Assembly: GCA_032622095.1 (NCBI GenBank)
Contig: CP136061.1
Coordinates: 2,110,001-2,174,000, forward strand
From: Siphonodentalium dalli
Lineage: Eukaryota; Mollusca; Scaphopoda; Gadilida; Siphonodentaliidae
Direction of reading: 5' to 3'
DNA: 64,000 nucleotides
Below the pieces are notes generated by a model. It did no database searches. It saw nothing but the letters and a program-made list of their open reading frames with translations, and was not told the DNA's origin. This document shows, one piece after another, positions 12,039 to 23,602 of the stretch. Made by a program: the position numbers and the translations under genes. Positions within the stretch are counted from its first letter, which is position 1, and every line of letters starts with the position of its first letter.

Positions 12039-12604
12039 TGGTTCTTTCCAACAAATTTGATGTTCCATGCAACCCTTTCCAAATTATATTGCTGATGTCA
12101 ATACGATACTGTCAACACTTATTTCACTCGTACTGATAGTCCAAGTTTTTTTCAATTTAAACCAGCTAGCCAAACCAGTTTACCAGCCTTATTCCAACCG
12201 ATTTTGCAAATTGGTTTACGTTGAAGAAACCTTGGACCATAAAACTGACAAATCATATTCCACCAGTTTTAAAGCGACAACTGTACACCTGAAAGGTCTC
12301 ATCATCTGCCACAATTGGGTTATTACTTGCATCTGACGAATCTTCGTTATGTGAAAAATAATCACAGTTGGTAACTGGTTTTTACTGTGATGTTACACCC
12401 ATGTTCTATATTCCTTCATTATATAAAATTATGAAAAATAAGTTTATGAAGTTCCTGTGCATAAAGGTGTAAGTGAAAGGTCTGATGATGACCAGATGAC
12501 TGCAAGCTCTTTGTGCGTTTGCCTGGATGTATGACAGAATGTGTTTAAGAATGGGTATGATTTGTAATATGAATACTAATATTTCAATGTTATTCTGTGC
12601 TTAA

Positions 12605-12939
12605 CCCTTTGGAGAGTATCTGTAACGTCATATACATGACGTCGTGAGTAAATTGAACTTCTACATCATAGCAATAATAATTGAAAAGTATGGGTCAAAA
12701 GGGTCCAATCATTTGTTTTAATTTATGTAAATTTGTTGTTAATGTTTGTTATCATAATTGATTGCACTTATACATGTCGGACATTATATTAATCAAAATA
12801 ACTCGTATACAAATCATGTATAAATCAGATGATTTATTGAAGTTATATCTACATAAAATAACACGCCCTGAAACAACAAATATGTTGTTCTACTCCTCAA
12901 CAGATAAACGACATATATGTCATTCTACTCGCTGAAGGG
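12605..12939. mobile_element. piggyBac-like MITE (335 bp)
   Basis: Flanked by TTAA on both sides (12601-12604 and 12940-12943), the target specificity of piggyBac transposases. Ends are CCCTTTGGAGAGTA and, in reverse complement on the right, CCCTTCAGCGAGTA, followed by subterminal repeats around ACATATATGTC/TATACATGACG. No coding capacity. Confidence 0.75.
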
Positions 12940-12943
12940 TTAA

Positions 12944-13849
12944 TTCTTCCATAGTCTATACACAATGCATGATCTTTCATCAAACTTATTTGATAAAGTT
13001 TTTTAACATTTTTATCACAAGTTGCTAAAGTTGCAAAAACTTAACCATTTGTGTTTGGATTTAATAATAATCATATGCATCCATTTGAAGAAACAATCAG
13101 TAATGGAACATTTTAACATATGCGCAAATTCAAAACTGACATTTTTTTCCCGTAAATTTAAAGTCTTGTGGGTGATGTTTCAGAGGAAGACACTTGTGTC
13201 CATTAAACACAATCAGAGCATATTTACATCATGTAGACCATAATTCCATCAACATTTTGTCGCATTGATGGATGTTTATATGTTCGAAATAACTCTTATA
13301 TTGCAATAGTTATGAACTGGATACCAATGATATGAACTCGGAAACAGAAAACCGCAAAGGCAACTGACTTCAGAAAAAAAAACTCTTGGTTGTGGGTTAT
13401 GATGACATAACTAACTCCGATTGTATGGTCACGGTGTCAATCCATGGTGGTGGATATTCGAGGACGTACATTTATGCACATGTAATTCTAGAATATGTAT
13501 ATTTCTTACAACCATTTCAACATCGTTGACGTTACCATAATTGGTACGTCGTTTGTCATTATAATAGTTATGAATTTGTTATATTGGTTAATCTAATGTA
13601 AATATAGACCAGATATATATATATAGGCCATAATTGTCTATTCCATGTTCGACATTTCGTAAGGTATGTAACTCATCAACATAACCATCGTTGTACAATT
13701 TTTCAATAGGTGTGCATAAAATAGTACTACACGAATTTAAATACGAGTAAGGTAAACCAATTTTCATAAAATTATGGTATATGGATCTTTCACAACAATA
13801 TATTGAACGAGTAGGAAAACCAGATTTTTTCAATCCTTTTTAGCTCAAC
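12944..13849. other. Non-coding stretch, nothing recognised
   Basis: AT-rich sequence with short frames only; none shows a protein family pattern. Confidence 0.4.
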
Positions 13850-14910
13850 TTTACTTTGTAAAGTTTGAACTATTGCCATGGCTTTGTCATCCGTTGTCCA
13901 TGTGTGCGTGTGTGCTTGATTTGTCAACAATACAGGCTACAGGTCGTACCTTTGGTCAGATCATTATGAAATTTGACATAGCTGTTGACATCAACATTTA
14001 GACCGGGACGATCCATTTTGGGGTCATTCGGAAAAAAAACATGGCCACCAGAAGCCATCTTTGATTTCAATATTCAATCCAGTAGCAAGGGCTACAGGTC
14101 GTACTATTTGTCCGTTCATCATTAAATTTGTCATGGATGTTAATATTGACATGTAGATGGGAACGAATCATTTTGGGGTAATTCGGCAACAAAACATGGC
14201 CGCCAGCAGCCATCTTGGATTTTACTCTTTGTATGAATAAATCCTTCAGTACAGGCTACAGTCCACTTCCCTCATTTGATCACCTCCAGACTTCATATTA
14301 ATCTTGATCTTGATCTTACAAGATGGAAGCTATCAAATGTTTTAGCATATTAATGGAAAACATAGCCACAGTAACCATGTTGGATTTAACTTTTTATAAA
14401 AGGTTAATTTCGACAGTTCCCCTTGTCCTTATTATCCTACCATCAACGCGAAGCAGGCGCGTATATAGAAGCGGCGTATATGGACAGCGCAAAAAGGGGG
14501 TGGACAGCGGAGCGCGTTACAGGCCCCTGTGCTCCGCATGAAGTTAATTGTGGTTTGGTCCGACTTTTTTTTTAAGTAACGCCTCATTTTTTACTTATTT
14601 TGACTTATAAAATTCTGTCCGACTTTATAACTTTAACAAATATAAACCGATTTCAATAATTTTTGGTATACATGCTTCTCACAATACCATCTCCACATGA
14701 TGTGGCTAGGGATTGGCGCAGACTGTCTTTCGTAATATTACACTTCATTTTTTACTTATTTCCTAATCGCTGCACATTAAATTATTCCCTTTCCAAGTGG
14801 AGCTACAGTGTCATTGACACTTTCATTTATCTAAGTTATGGCCCTTAGTTTGTCACCAGTGAAATGAAGCCACCTTATATGAGGGATACGTGGCCTAGCA
14901 GCCTTATGAC
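13850..14910. repeat. Degenerate dispersed repeat family with CAGGCTACAG units
   Basis: Units of about 150-190 bp recur with ACAGGCTACAGGTCGTAC or similar (13932, 14091, 14252), ATTTTGGGGT(C/A)ATTCGG (14018, 14172) and AACATGGCC(A/G)CCAG (14038, 14194). Later parts (14560-14830) carry CCGACTTTTT and ACTTATTTTGAC units. No gene. Confidence 0.5.
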
Positions 14911-15824
14911 TTTATCAGGTATTTTGTTGAAATTCTGTCATTTTTAAGTATGAAATTCTTCGCAGGATAGAGGGATACATGTGAGGAAAATATCTCATTA
15001 TATATTTGATTTTAAGGTATATTATTCTTAGTTCAGATAATTATACAATACATATTTCATGTGATATAAGCCTAATTATACCCCCTCCTTCTGTCAATCC
15101 ATCTGTCCATTGTCCGTGGCATTTTGGAAAGTGGGGTATATATTGAAACACCCCATCTCTCTTGTTAAAAATTTAAACAGCATCTACAATTGCCACTTAT
15201 TTTTGGAAAACACTCTTGTATGCACAAATAACACAAAACAATTATGACTATTCTCGGAATGGTGTAAGAGATATGCCAAACAAAGGTTTTTGGGGAGTAT
15301 CAAGTTATTTTTTGGATTGTCAGGTTTCATCAATGTTCAACATTAAATTTCGACACTCAAAGGGTGTAAAGTATATCTGTTGATCCAGTTTCATCTCATT
15401 TCAGTCATAAATAAAAATAATTACCGATTAATTTTTGTGTTTCCAAGATTGTGTACAAGATTGTGTACCATTAGACCCTTTTTCCACGTCTGGGGCATGT
15501 TGGAACACCCCATTGTCTCCTATAATGCGACTTACAGGGACAACCCCATCAAAATTATGCATCGAGCTAGTATAACTAAGCATTATGGAAACAATCAGAT
15601 GGAATTACGGAGGAATGCATCTCATTTTTGCTTGCAACCATGTCCTAAACATGATTTCAATACGTTTTTGTTGATGAATAATTATTTGTGTGGCAAATGG
15701 TGAGGTTTGTATCGATAGCACAAAACCCCTTCCAAATTTTGCCCTATTACGTCCCTCCTGTATGTGAAATGATGTTTTAATTGGATTTGTTATGTTTTCC
15801 AATTATGAAAATTTCTCTAACATA
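14911..15824. other. Non-coding stretch
   Basis: Contains text related to the 16.2 kb inverted repeat (GGGGCATGTTGGAACA at about 15494) but no gene. Nothing else is recognised. Confidence 0.4.
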
Positions 15825-16048
15825 CAGTAATGCTCTAATTAATCGACTTCTGAACCACATCATAAATATTATGGGCAAAATTTAAGGATTAGTTGGAAAT
15901 ATGGCTTGTTGCCATTCATAGGACAGCTCTCAGTGGGGATGGAAAGAGCTTTACGATGAATGGCAACAAGCCATATTTGCGACTAAATCCTGAAAAGTTA
16001 CCCATATTTTTGCTCTGGTTAAGAAGTCGATTACTTAGAGCATTACTG
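15825..16048. mobile_element. pogo/Tc1-like fold-back MITE, copy 1 (224 bp)
   Basis: TA at 15823-15824 and 16049-16050 flank an element starting CAGTAATGCTCTAATTAATC and ending with the matching inverse GATTACTTAGAGCATTACTG. Arms of about 95 bp pair along nearly their whole length; both contain ATGAATGGCAACAAGCCATAT or its complement. TA target and CAGT-start are typical of the Tc1/mariner-pogo superfamily. Few, mixed mismatches between the arms, unlike the second copy at 58816. Confidence 0.75.
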
Positions 16049-16203
16049 TACTTTATTTCCTGGACTTGCCATTTAATATAGTTCTTGGAATATATTAGTG
16101 GTTTAACCTTGATCTTTACATTGATTTCATATGTGTTTCTTATGTGATAAGTGTTCTGATTTACCCCGGTTGATGTTCCAATTTGGCCCTGGTTTGAAAC
16201 AAC

Positions 16204-16415
16204 CCGGGGCATGTTGGAACAAATTTATTTTTGACTTTTTCTATGTAAATCATTCAAATCATGTAAATTTATATAGATCATATATAATGATATGCCATAG
16301 TTAAAGTCTTTTAGATACATTATAATAATAGTTGAAAAAACGAAGGGGTACATGCTCACATTTCCCTGTATGTGTGATTGAATAAAAAAAAAATCCAACA
16401 TGCCCCACTCTCCCC
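16204..16415. repeat. Short inverted repeat, GGGGCATGTTGGA ends
   Basis: GGGGCATGTTGGAACAAA on the left faces TCCAACATGCCCCAC on the right, about 190 bp apart. It could be a small MITE, but no clear target duplication was found. Confidence 0.45.
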
Positions 16416-16698
16416 TACTGTACATTAGTCATCAATTCATAAACATATTTTATCATGTGTTGAATTTACATTAAACATTACAATTTAGCTTAATCAGAGC
16501 CTTTTTGAATATATACATGTATCTACCATATGGTGGGTCGCTCCCATCCTCAAGTTATTGATATCATTGAGACATTCCATGATATTTTTAGTTGCTATTT
16601 TGCATGCGAAGAGGTACACTACTTGAGACCTCGTGGTAGATACATTATCTGTGAGGTAATGAACACATAGATATAGTAGGTACAAGTCTTTATTATGT

Positions 16699-17520
16699 TG
16701 TGAATAAGATATGCAGTGTGTACAAATATATTGATCAATAGTCGCCGCGAAATGATGTCCCCGAATGGGTGATGCCTGGTGTGAATGATGCCTGGATATG
16801 ATCTAGGGAGGAGATGAGTCTAGTGAAAGCATGAGGTGATGGGATGTGGTTGTCTCTTATATACTATTTGGGACGCATATTAGATGAGGCGTTTGGCAAT
16901 ACACATCGGGATTGGTTCCTTCGTTATGGGCATTTCCCTTGACCATATTTGGGAGCCATCTTCATTGTGTGTATATCTTCGCTGAGATTAAGACGTGTGA
17001 GGTTTCGAGAACCGAACACGAATATCTGAGTTTGGGGTTTTATATATTGGGACATTCGTATAGTTTGAATCAAGTTGTGAGATTATAATGGGTAGTTATC
17101 TCACATATGTGTGTGAATAAGATATGCAGTGTGTACAAATATAATGATCAATAGTCGCCGCGAAATGATGTCCCCGAATGGGTGATGCCTGGTGTGAATG
17201 ATGCCTGGATATGATCTAGGGAGGAGATGAGTCTAGTGAAAGCATGAGGTGATGGGATGTGGTTGTCTCTTATATACTATTTGGGACGCATATTAGATGA
17301 GGCGTTTGGCAATACACATCGGGATTGGTTCCTTCGTTATGGGCATTTCCCTTGACCATATTTGGGAGCCATCTTCATTGTGTGTATATCTTCGCTGAGA
17401 TTAAGACGTGTGAGGTTTCGAGAACCGAACACGAATATCTGAGTTTGGGGTTTTATATATTGGGACATTCGTATAGTTTGAATCAAGTTGTGAGATTATA
17501 ATGGGTAGTTATCTCACATA
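16699..17520. repeat. 411-bp tandem duplication (2 copies)
   Basis: The unit starting TGAATAAGATATGCAGTGTG occurs at 16702 and again at 17113, both running to GGTAGTTATCTCACATAT. By eye the copies are almost identical (one difference noticed, TATATT/TATAAT after TACAAA), so the event is recent or is an assembly artefact. Confidence 0.9.
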
Positions 17521-19150
17521 TCTCCAGGCATTCAACTTTTTGGATCTAAACTTTGACAATTCAGCCAAACATATAATTTTCATATCAGCGATGATTGATG
17601 ACAAATCATTTCTTTCTGTAATGTATGAGGACCGACTTTAAAAAGGCGGAAAAAGATCGATTGTGATGATATAAAATCGATTTTTAACAGTTTATATTTG
17701 GGCATATATCTACACGTAAATTTACGTCCAACTTATAAATTTATCTATCCCTATTTAAAAAAAAAAAAATAGGCTATACTATAAAACCAGCTACCTATCG
17801 CATTTATTTTCAGTTGTCTATGTCATGTAACAAATAAGCATCACATGTTGATATCATTTCATCATTAATTTCTAAGACAGTTGCTGTAAATGGGGCCCAC
17901 TTATCATTCTAACTCTATAGATATTTTAGCAAATGTTAATAATAATTTAATATCATTAAGATGTCCATGGTACCACCTTCTGACATTAATTATATGGTAC
18001 TAGTAAGTGTTGGCAGTGGGAATTGCTGTTAAAATAAGTCACATCTGTTAAAGCCACCATAAACAAAAATAATATTAATTTATAGACAAATTCTGTTCTT
18101 ATTCAATGATAAATATCGCACAAGTTACATGTTATTGTCATGTTACTGTCATGTTACCAATACTGTGTGTTATGTAAACAAATGACAGGTTATGTCAACA
18201 AACATTACAGGAATACTATGCAATAAGCAAAACATTTCACACCGAGGAGAGTGATTGTGTTATTGTTGTTCATTTTTGTTATGTGTTTATGTTATGTGCT
18301 TCATTTTATTTTGATATCCAATAAAGTTCATAAAAAGAATCATTTTATTTACTCAACAAGTCCATCATATGTAATGGTAATGCATTACATTGAGTTTTCC
18401 ATGTAATGGTAATGGTAGTGCGAAAAATGGCAAGTACTGATAATGCATTACTTTGCAATGTAATGGACCCATACCTGGAGGAGAGCCCCACTGACTGAAC
18501 TTTGGTTGGAAACATAACGGTTTTGATGTTTACCCATACCATAGTGTCGTCTTGATTGACCACTCGTCATTCATCCGTCCATCTGTATGTCCGTATGTCG
18601 AGCCGTCCATAGACACTTTAGGCATAATGCGAAAACTCTTAACATTTTCTATTTGATCGAAACCAAATTTTCTATTTAGGTTTCACATCCCAAAATACAG
18701 TTCGAGTTCAAATATGTGTTTGATCCAAGTTTTGTTTTAGGAACTTTGAGCTGGGCTAAACATAATCATTCCTTAGTTGAATTGACATTTATACTATTAT
18801 TCCTGGTGAACCTCCAATAGCTTATCAACACCACTCAGGACAGTGAGTATTTTCCTCAATTTAATTTCTTGTTGGTGGAGTTATCCCCCTTTTTCGACAT
18901 ATGAAATTGTCGCAAAAATATAGAATTTTGTCAGAGCTTTTATTCCTTCATTTTTATATAATTGTTTTTAAACTTGACACAAATACCGAGGACCATGGGA
19001 ACATGTGCACGTGCTATTATTAAATTCCTTTACAATTTGTTCTATTTAGTACACTTAAATGTTATGAGAAAAGCAGGGCATTTATTATTAGATCATGGCA
19101 TGAATCTGTAGAAATCATATTCCATCAATACAAAACCTTGGAACTTTTGT
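17521..19150. other. Non-coding stretch
   Basis: No gene recognised. Near 18560-18620 there is a CCGTCCATCTGTATGTCCG head of the dispersed CCGT repeat family. A local imperfect duplication of TGTAATGGTAATG lies at about 18367-18415. Confidence 0.4.
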
Positions 19151-19580
19151 AAGTTTTGACAGGGAACCATATAAAGTCCATTGTTCGTTTCCGAATGAAT
19201 TTGGTATGTACGTTTACTGTGACAACATACAGGTCAACTTCGAATTCGGGTTCCGGCCTCCAATATTCACCAGAGTTACTGCCCTTTTTTGTTGGAATTT
19301 GCATTACAGTTTTGTTCCGGATGATAACTTTAGTAAGTCTGAACTTAATAATACATGAAATTTGGTATGTGAGTTTAATTTTGGTTCCGCACGTCCTTCT
19401 CAGCTCGAATTTGTCAATTATTGTTTGCTTTCTGTGTGATAACTTTCATTTTAGTTGTCTGATGGTTTTCAAATCCGGTATAAGGATTACTCATATAAAA
19501 ATACAGGTGAATTATGAATTTAGGTTCCGTGTGTATATTTTTACAGGAATTATGAACTTATGGTCCTTGCTTGTTGACTA
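19151..19580. repeat. Degenerate tandem repeat around GAATTT/TTCCG words
   Basis: Three diverged units near 19190-19290, 19350-19440 and 19480-19570 share TTGGTATGT(A/G), (A/T)CAGGTGAA-TATGAATTTAGGTTCCG-like text and short poly-T. The long open frame across it is a by-product. Confidence 0.45.
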
Positions 19581-20645
19581 ATAAATTTACGATTATTTTC
19601 GTTTCTGGGTGACAGCTTTTGTTATAGTTATATTGTTTGTTATAACATGGCATATGGATTACTCATTATGGCCTTTGTTAAAATTGCAAAGAGGGTATTT
19701 TACCACCCCATCGATGCCCTGTTCATTAATGCACTGGACTAATAGGCTCGTACATGGGCCTGCGTGTATACATGGAACCGTATTTGACATTGTTGTCTCT
19801 AAAGCACTGGAATGGGTCCTATATCACGCTTATGAAAATGTGTACAAATCCTACACAATATTATGTTAATGTCATCTTAAATAAAAGTGTGTAGAAATGA
19901 CACATGACATATGTGCGTCGGTGGAATTTCCTCAACATTGAATATCACTGAATATGTGAGTATATATCATTATTATTTATATGAATTTTTTTCTATTCAA
20001 GACACAAAACTCGCAAAGGCTACGATAGATCCGCATGGCTGTGACTGAGATGGTATATAATGTTATGTGCGTCATTTTATATATTGGTAAACGGCTATCA
20101 CTTTCGGATACTCCGTTAAAAGGTCTAAGTCTATTTTTTTTCAATTGAATGCATGAGATGGATGTGCAATATAAACTTGTGAATGTGCATGAAGAAGTTG
20201 TGTTTAAATATATGTATAACCTATATCATAAAGAAAGAAGCATCGATTGTTCGAGTCTGGCTGTCATTTTGTGTGATTCGACCATGCAACGCGGAATCGG
20301 GTCAAGGGGAAATTAACGCACGGGGTATTCTATCACTCAAAATCATTCAAATGTGCTCAAACTCCATTCATGTATCAGGCCAAGTGAATATAAATAGAAC
20401 TGGTTTTCCTTGTAACTTCTATATTTAGTCGCACCGTGGCCCACTATTGGTAACAAAGAAATATAGAAAGGAGAATTGATATAAATACAACATAAAACCC
20501 ACATAAATATGGCAACTTTAACTTTATAATTGTTTACATCAAAATATTTTTAAAACTTTTAATAGACAATATAACATTTCAAGTTCTTGCTATTGACAAA
20601 GAGTGCCGGCTTAGTCTGGGCAGCTGGAACATCACGGGCTCGGCA
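19581..20645. other. Non-coding stretch, nothing recognised
   Basis: No gene, RNA or repeat boundary recognised. Confidence 0.35.
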
Positions 20646-20924
20646 ATCGAACACAACCGGGAGTAGCTAGTTCTGTAATCGAGTACAACTATAGTGATGG
20701 TGCTACCTGAAACAGACGTAATATTTTAACAAATTCATTACTTCAAAATAAACATTTCAAGGTACGAATTGTGGCAAAAAAAGGTAGTATTATATATCTT
20801 GATGTCATTAAGTATATATAAGCGTGTATAGTACAGACATTTCGGAAGTGTGGGTAAATAAAAAACATGTTTTAAAATTTCGTGATTTCTGCTACATAAT
20901 TACTTATATACCTGGACTTTATTC

Positions 20925-21224
20925 TTACATATAGTCCTTTTTTTTTATAAAACTACCACTGCCTGTGGTCATTCTAAAAGTCAACAATGCGAGAATTCGA
21001 TCGCTTCCGTTCTGTCTAAATAATTTCTGGTCGCAGGTAATGACACCTTTGACAAAACTGTGTTCATAAATTAATTTTGTAGCTGTGTACGTAACATAGT
21101 ACTCGCAAGTATAATCACAAATGAAGTAGATGCTTGATTCGTTCAAATTGTAATTTCTAAATTTGTTGCAAGAGTGAATCGTGGAATTATGACTTTGAAC
21201 CCGAGTCACTAAACTTGGAGTCAA
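20925..21224 (-). CDS. Candidate 99-codon frame, unrecognised (copy 1)
   Basis: I do not recognise a family. The frame has spaced cysteines (HSCNKF, FICDYTCEYY, VITCDQK), many Tyr/Thr residues and ends KKKDYM. It starts with a TTG in the conceptual frame and has a stop two codons upstream, so it would need to be an exon or be non-coding. It occurs identically as protein at 24056-24355; the two base differences I found between copies (AGA/CGA arginine and ACT/ACC threonine) are both silent. That hints at constraint, but two changes are too few to prove it. Confidence 0.25.
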   Translation of the reverse strand: MTPSLVTRVQSHNSTIHSCNKFRNYNLNESSIYFICDYTCEYYVTYTATKLIYEHSFVKGVITCDQKLFRQNGSDRILALLTFRMTTGSGSFIKKKDYM

Positions 21225-21739
21225 CGGTCAAGGGTCAGTCTGCCATCGCCTGGGAATTGGCGAAGTTGTTACATTCGCGGCCAAACAAGGCGTACCATGG
21301 TACATCCTACACCCGATAATGATCATGTACATGTACTCACCTTGTATATCATAATGTAAGCAGTTTTTTTCTCGCCCAACGCGTGTGTTGTAGTTGGTAA
21401 TTCGTGGAAATATTAATCCGAGGTGGCGATTTTCAACTTTGTTTGAATCGCATCACTTGCCTAACAACCGTCTGTGAGCAACGTTGATTCTGATTGGTTA
21501 AGACAAACGCGATTATCCAATCGCTGCATATGTGGCTTGGGAAGACGAGTTCAAAGTTCAAAGTGTGTGTCGGGGTCATGATATATTTTTAGAAACTTAT
21601 TTTTCGTTTAACAGTATTGCAGGTCCAATGCTCTCCCAGCGTCGAGTGCGTACGCCCAGTACCAACTAAAGCCCACCGAACCGCCCCTGCGGGGCGAAGC
21701 GTACGTGGGCTTATAAATATGAGTGAGGTATTAACAACT

Positions 21740-22125
21740 ATTTGTTTGCTATAAACAACAAATTGTTCGAAAAACAAAATGCATCCAAATGTCCCGATTC
21801 ATTTTTTTCTCAAAATAAACAATTGCATTTGATTAAGTGAAACATGTATTTTGGTTAATTTGAGTTATTGTGTTGTTTGGTTTTAACAATATATTGTTTG
21901 GTCTGACTTGATATTATATTTTTCAAACAATTAGTTGTTTATTATGACAAATATATTGTTCAAAACAAACAAGTGAATATTACTCAAATTAACCAATAAA
22001 ATTGATTAATTTTAACAAAGACCCACTTAAACAATTGCAATTGTTTAATTTGAACAAAATAAGAATCGGACACATTTGGAGTGATTAAATTGTTTGTTTT
22101 GAAATTTTGTTTGTTTGTAACAATT
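21740..22125. repeat. AACAATTG/CAATTGTT-rich stretch (copy 1)
   Basis: Many short inverted words such as AACAAATTGTT, AACAATATATTGTTTGG, AAACAATTAGTTGTTT and AAACAATTGCAATTGTTT occur over about 390 bp. The strand can fold on itself at many points. Repeated at about 24846-25232. Confidence 0.7.
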
Positions 22126-22139
22126 AGTGTTAAGACTCA

Positions 22140-22640
22140 TGGGGTGCCAGTACCGCAATATATCCAGGTACTATAGTACCTTGATATACCGCGGTACTGA
22201 CATCCCGTGATTTTGGGCAAACACCCCGGTACTAGTACATGGGTATAAGGTGGCTCTAGTACCTGGTTATACCACCGTACTGGCAAACCAATGTACCAGT
22301 ACCGCGTTACACCCCGGTAATATCATCTGGGTATACCGCGGTACTGATACCCTGGGGTTTCGGGCAAACACCCCAGTACTAGTGCCTGGGTATACCATGG
22401 TATCAGTAGCTGGGTATATGGCGGTACTGTCCTACCCAAGTACTAGTACCGCGGTATACCCCGGGTACTAGTACCTGGTATACCGCGGTACTGGTACCCC
22501 GGGTTTTGGGCAAACAGCCCGGTACTAGTACCGAGTATACCCAAGGTACGAGTACCACGGTATACCCAGATGCTAGCACCGCGGTATACACAGGTACTAT
22601 TCAGGGGTACCAGTACTGCGGTACTTTGCACCCAGGTTGT
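22140..22640. repeat. GC-rich palindrome array, GGTACTAGTACC units (copy 1)
   Basis: Dense repetition of GGTACTAGTACC, GGTATACCGCGGTACTG and GGGCAAACACCCCGG, in units of roughly 25-60 bp. Nearly every word is self-complementary (GGTACC, GTATAC, CCGCGG, ACTAGT). The array is far richer in GC than its surroundings. Frames such as the one at 22250 are translations of the repeat. Confidence 0.85.
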
Positions 22641-23155
22641 ACCCCGTGTTTTTTTATATGTGAATCCTCTATTTACTGCTAGGGATTTCACGCAAATCGG
22701 CCACAACGATACAGATAAACTTCGTGCTTGACATACATTTACATCCTATGTAATGTATTATCAGCACCACCCATTCCAATGCATGGGGGCCCATTATACG
22801 GAAAACACGAAAAGTAAAACGGCTGATTGATCTGTCGTGATACACATGATTATTCACATGATAAAAGTACGAAATATGTGAATGCATATCGTGATGGAAG
22901 AGAAAAGTAGCTGTAAGGCACACTAAAGAGAATGGGATGTTTATGGTTATGGTTTCAAATTTGTACAGGTACTGTTTTCCTCGTCCATCTTGATAATTTT
23001 TGTGAGGCATGATCCATGTTTATATAAATTTGGAAAAGAGATTTTGAACGTACATACCAAAGTAAAGTTAAATAGCCCAAATTGATAATTTTGAATAGTT
23101 AAAAAAAGTGTTCCCATATTTCCGAAAGGTCGACATGACGCCGGAGAGCGCCATC
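22641..23155. other. Non-coding spacer between block E copy 1 and block S
   Basis: No gene. Positions 22833-22870 are the source-like counterpart of a 38-nt inverted segment found at 25652-25689. Confidence 0.5.
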
Positions 23156-23248
23156 AGTTAATAGAGCTTGATTTATGACTCCCTAAACGGTTGCTATATT
23201 AATCCTGTTTGACAGTGCAGAACTATATCCCTTCATGAAAACTACTCT

Positions 23249-23391
23249 GAGGTCCCCGCGCCCCGAACCCTCTTCATATCAGAATTCATTCCTACCGTCT
23301 ACAACCAGAGTATGTCACGATTTTCGCCCAGAACTAAACAAATCTGTATCCCTTGCATATTTCAAATCACGACTTATGTGCTGTTCTTCAT
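23249..23391 (+). pseudogene. LINE ORF2 C-terminal fragment (copy 1)
   Basis: The frame reads LRSPRPEPSSYQNSFLPSTT, then about 20 residues later SVSLAYFKSRLMCCSS and stop TAA at about 23391. The pattern Y-x-N-S-F-x-P-x-T-x-R, then L-x-x-F-K-x-x-L is the usual end of non-LTR retrotransposon ORF2 proteins (CR1/Jockey-like). Only this tail is present, as in a 5'-truncated copy. Seen: the pattern. Inferred: the family. Confidence 0.5.
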
Positions 23392-23448
23392 AAATCTGGA
23401 GTTATTTGGGAATGTGTTTCTGTCTTCAGTTTTATCAAACTATAGAGG

Positions 23449-23602
23449 ATATCTAGTGTTTTGAGTGGATACCGAAAAATATGTCATGAGTGAGCGAGAC
23501 AAATGTTCTTTTTCGCGAGCGGCTTGCCGCGAGCGAAAATAAACATTTGTCGCGGTCACGAATGACGTATTTTTCGGTATCCACTAAAAAAACACTAGAT
23601 AT
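23449..23602. repeat. Hairpin/fold-back unit, ~72-bp arms (copy 1)
   Basis: ATATCTAGTGTTTT and GAGTGGATACCGAAAAATA on the left pair with TATTTTTCGGTATCCACT and AACACTAGATAT on the right; the centre is CGCGAGCGGC TTGCCGCGAGCG. Also at 39987-40139. Likely a small fold-back MITE in the 3' part of the LINE fragment. Confidence 0.8.

Larger units (their letters stand above)
20646..22548 (+). repeat. Segmental duplication block E, copy 1
   Basis: Matches 23778-25654 almost base for base, 3131 bp apart at the start and 3106 bp at the end. The change in offset is a 25-nt segment at about 21610-21634 present only in this copy. Contents in order: a candidate 99-codon frame (minus strand), a GC-rich hairpin near 21680, an AACAATTG-rich stretch and a GGTACTAGTACC palindrome array. 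Confidence 0.9.

Noticed and set aside
21480-21725. Promoter-like arrangement: ATTGG/CCAAT words, GC-rich hairpin, TATAAATA
   Set aside because: No coding sequence follows; the region downstream is the AACAATTG repeat. Could be chance in a duplicated block.
22250-22591. Frames with VPGYT/TSTAVY repeats
   Set aside because: Translations of the GGTACTAGTACC palindrome array; present on both strands.
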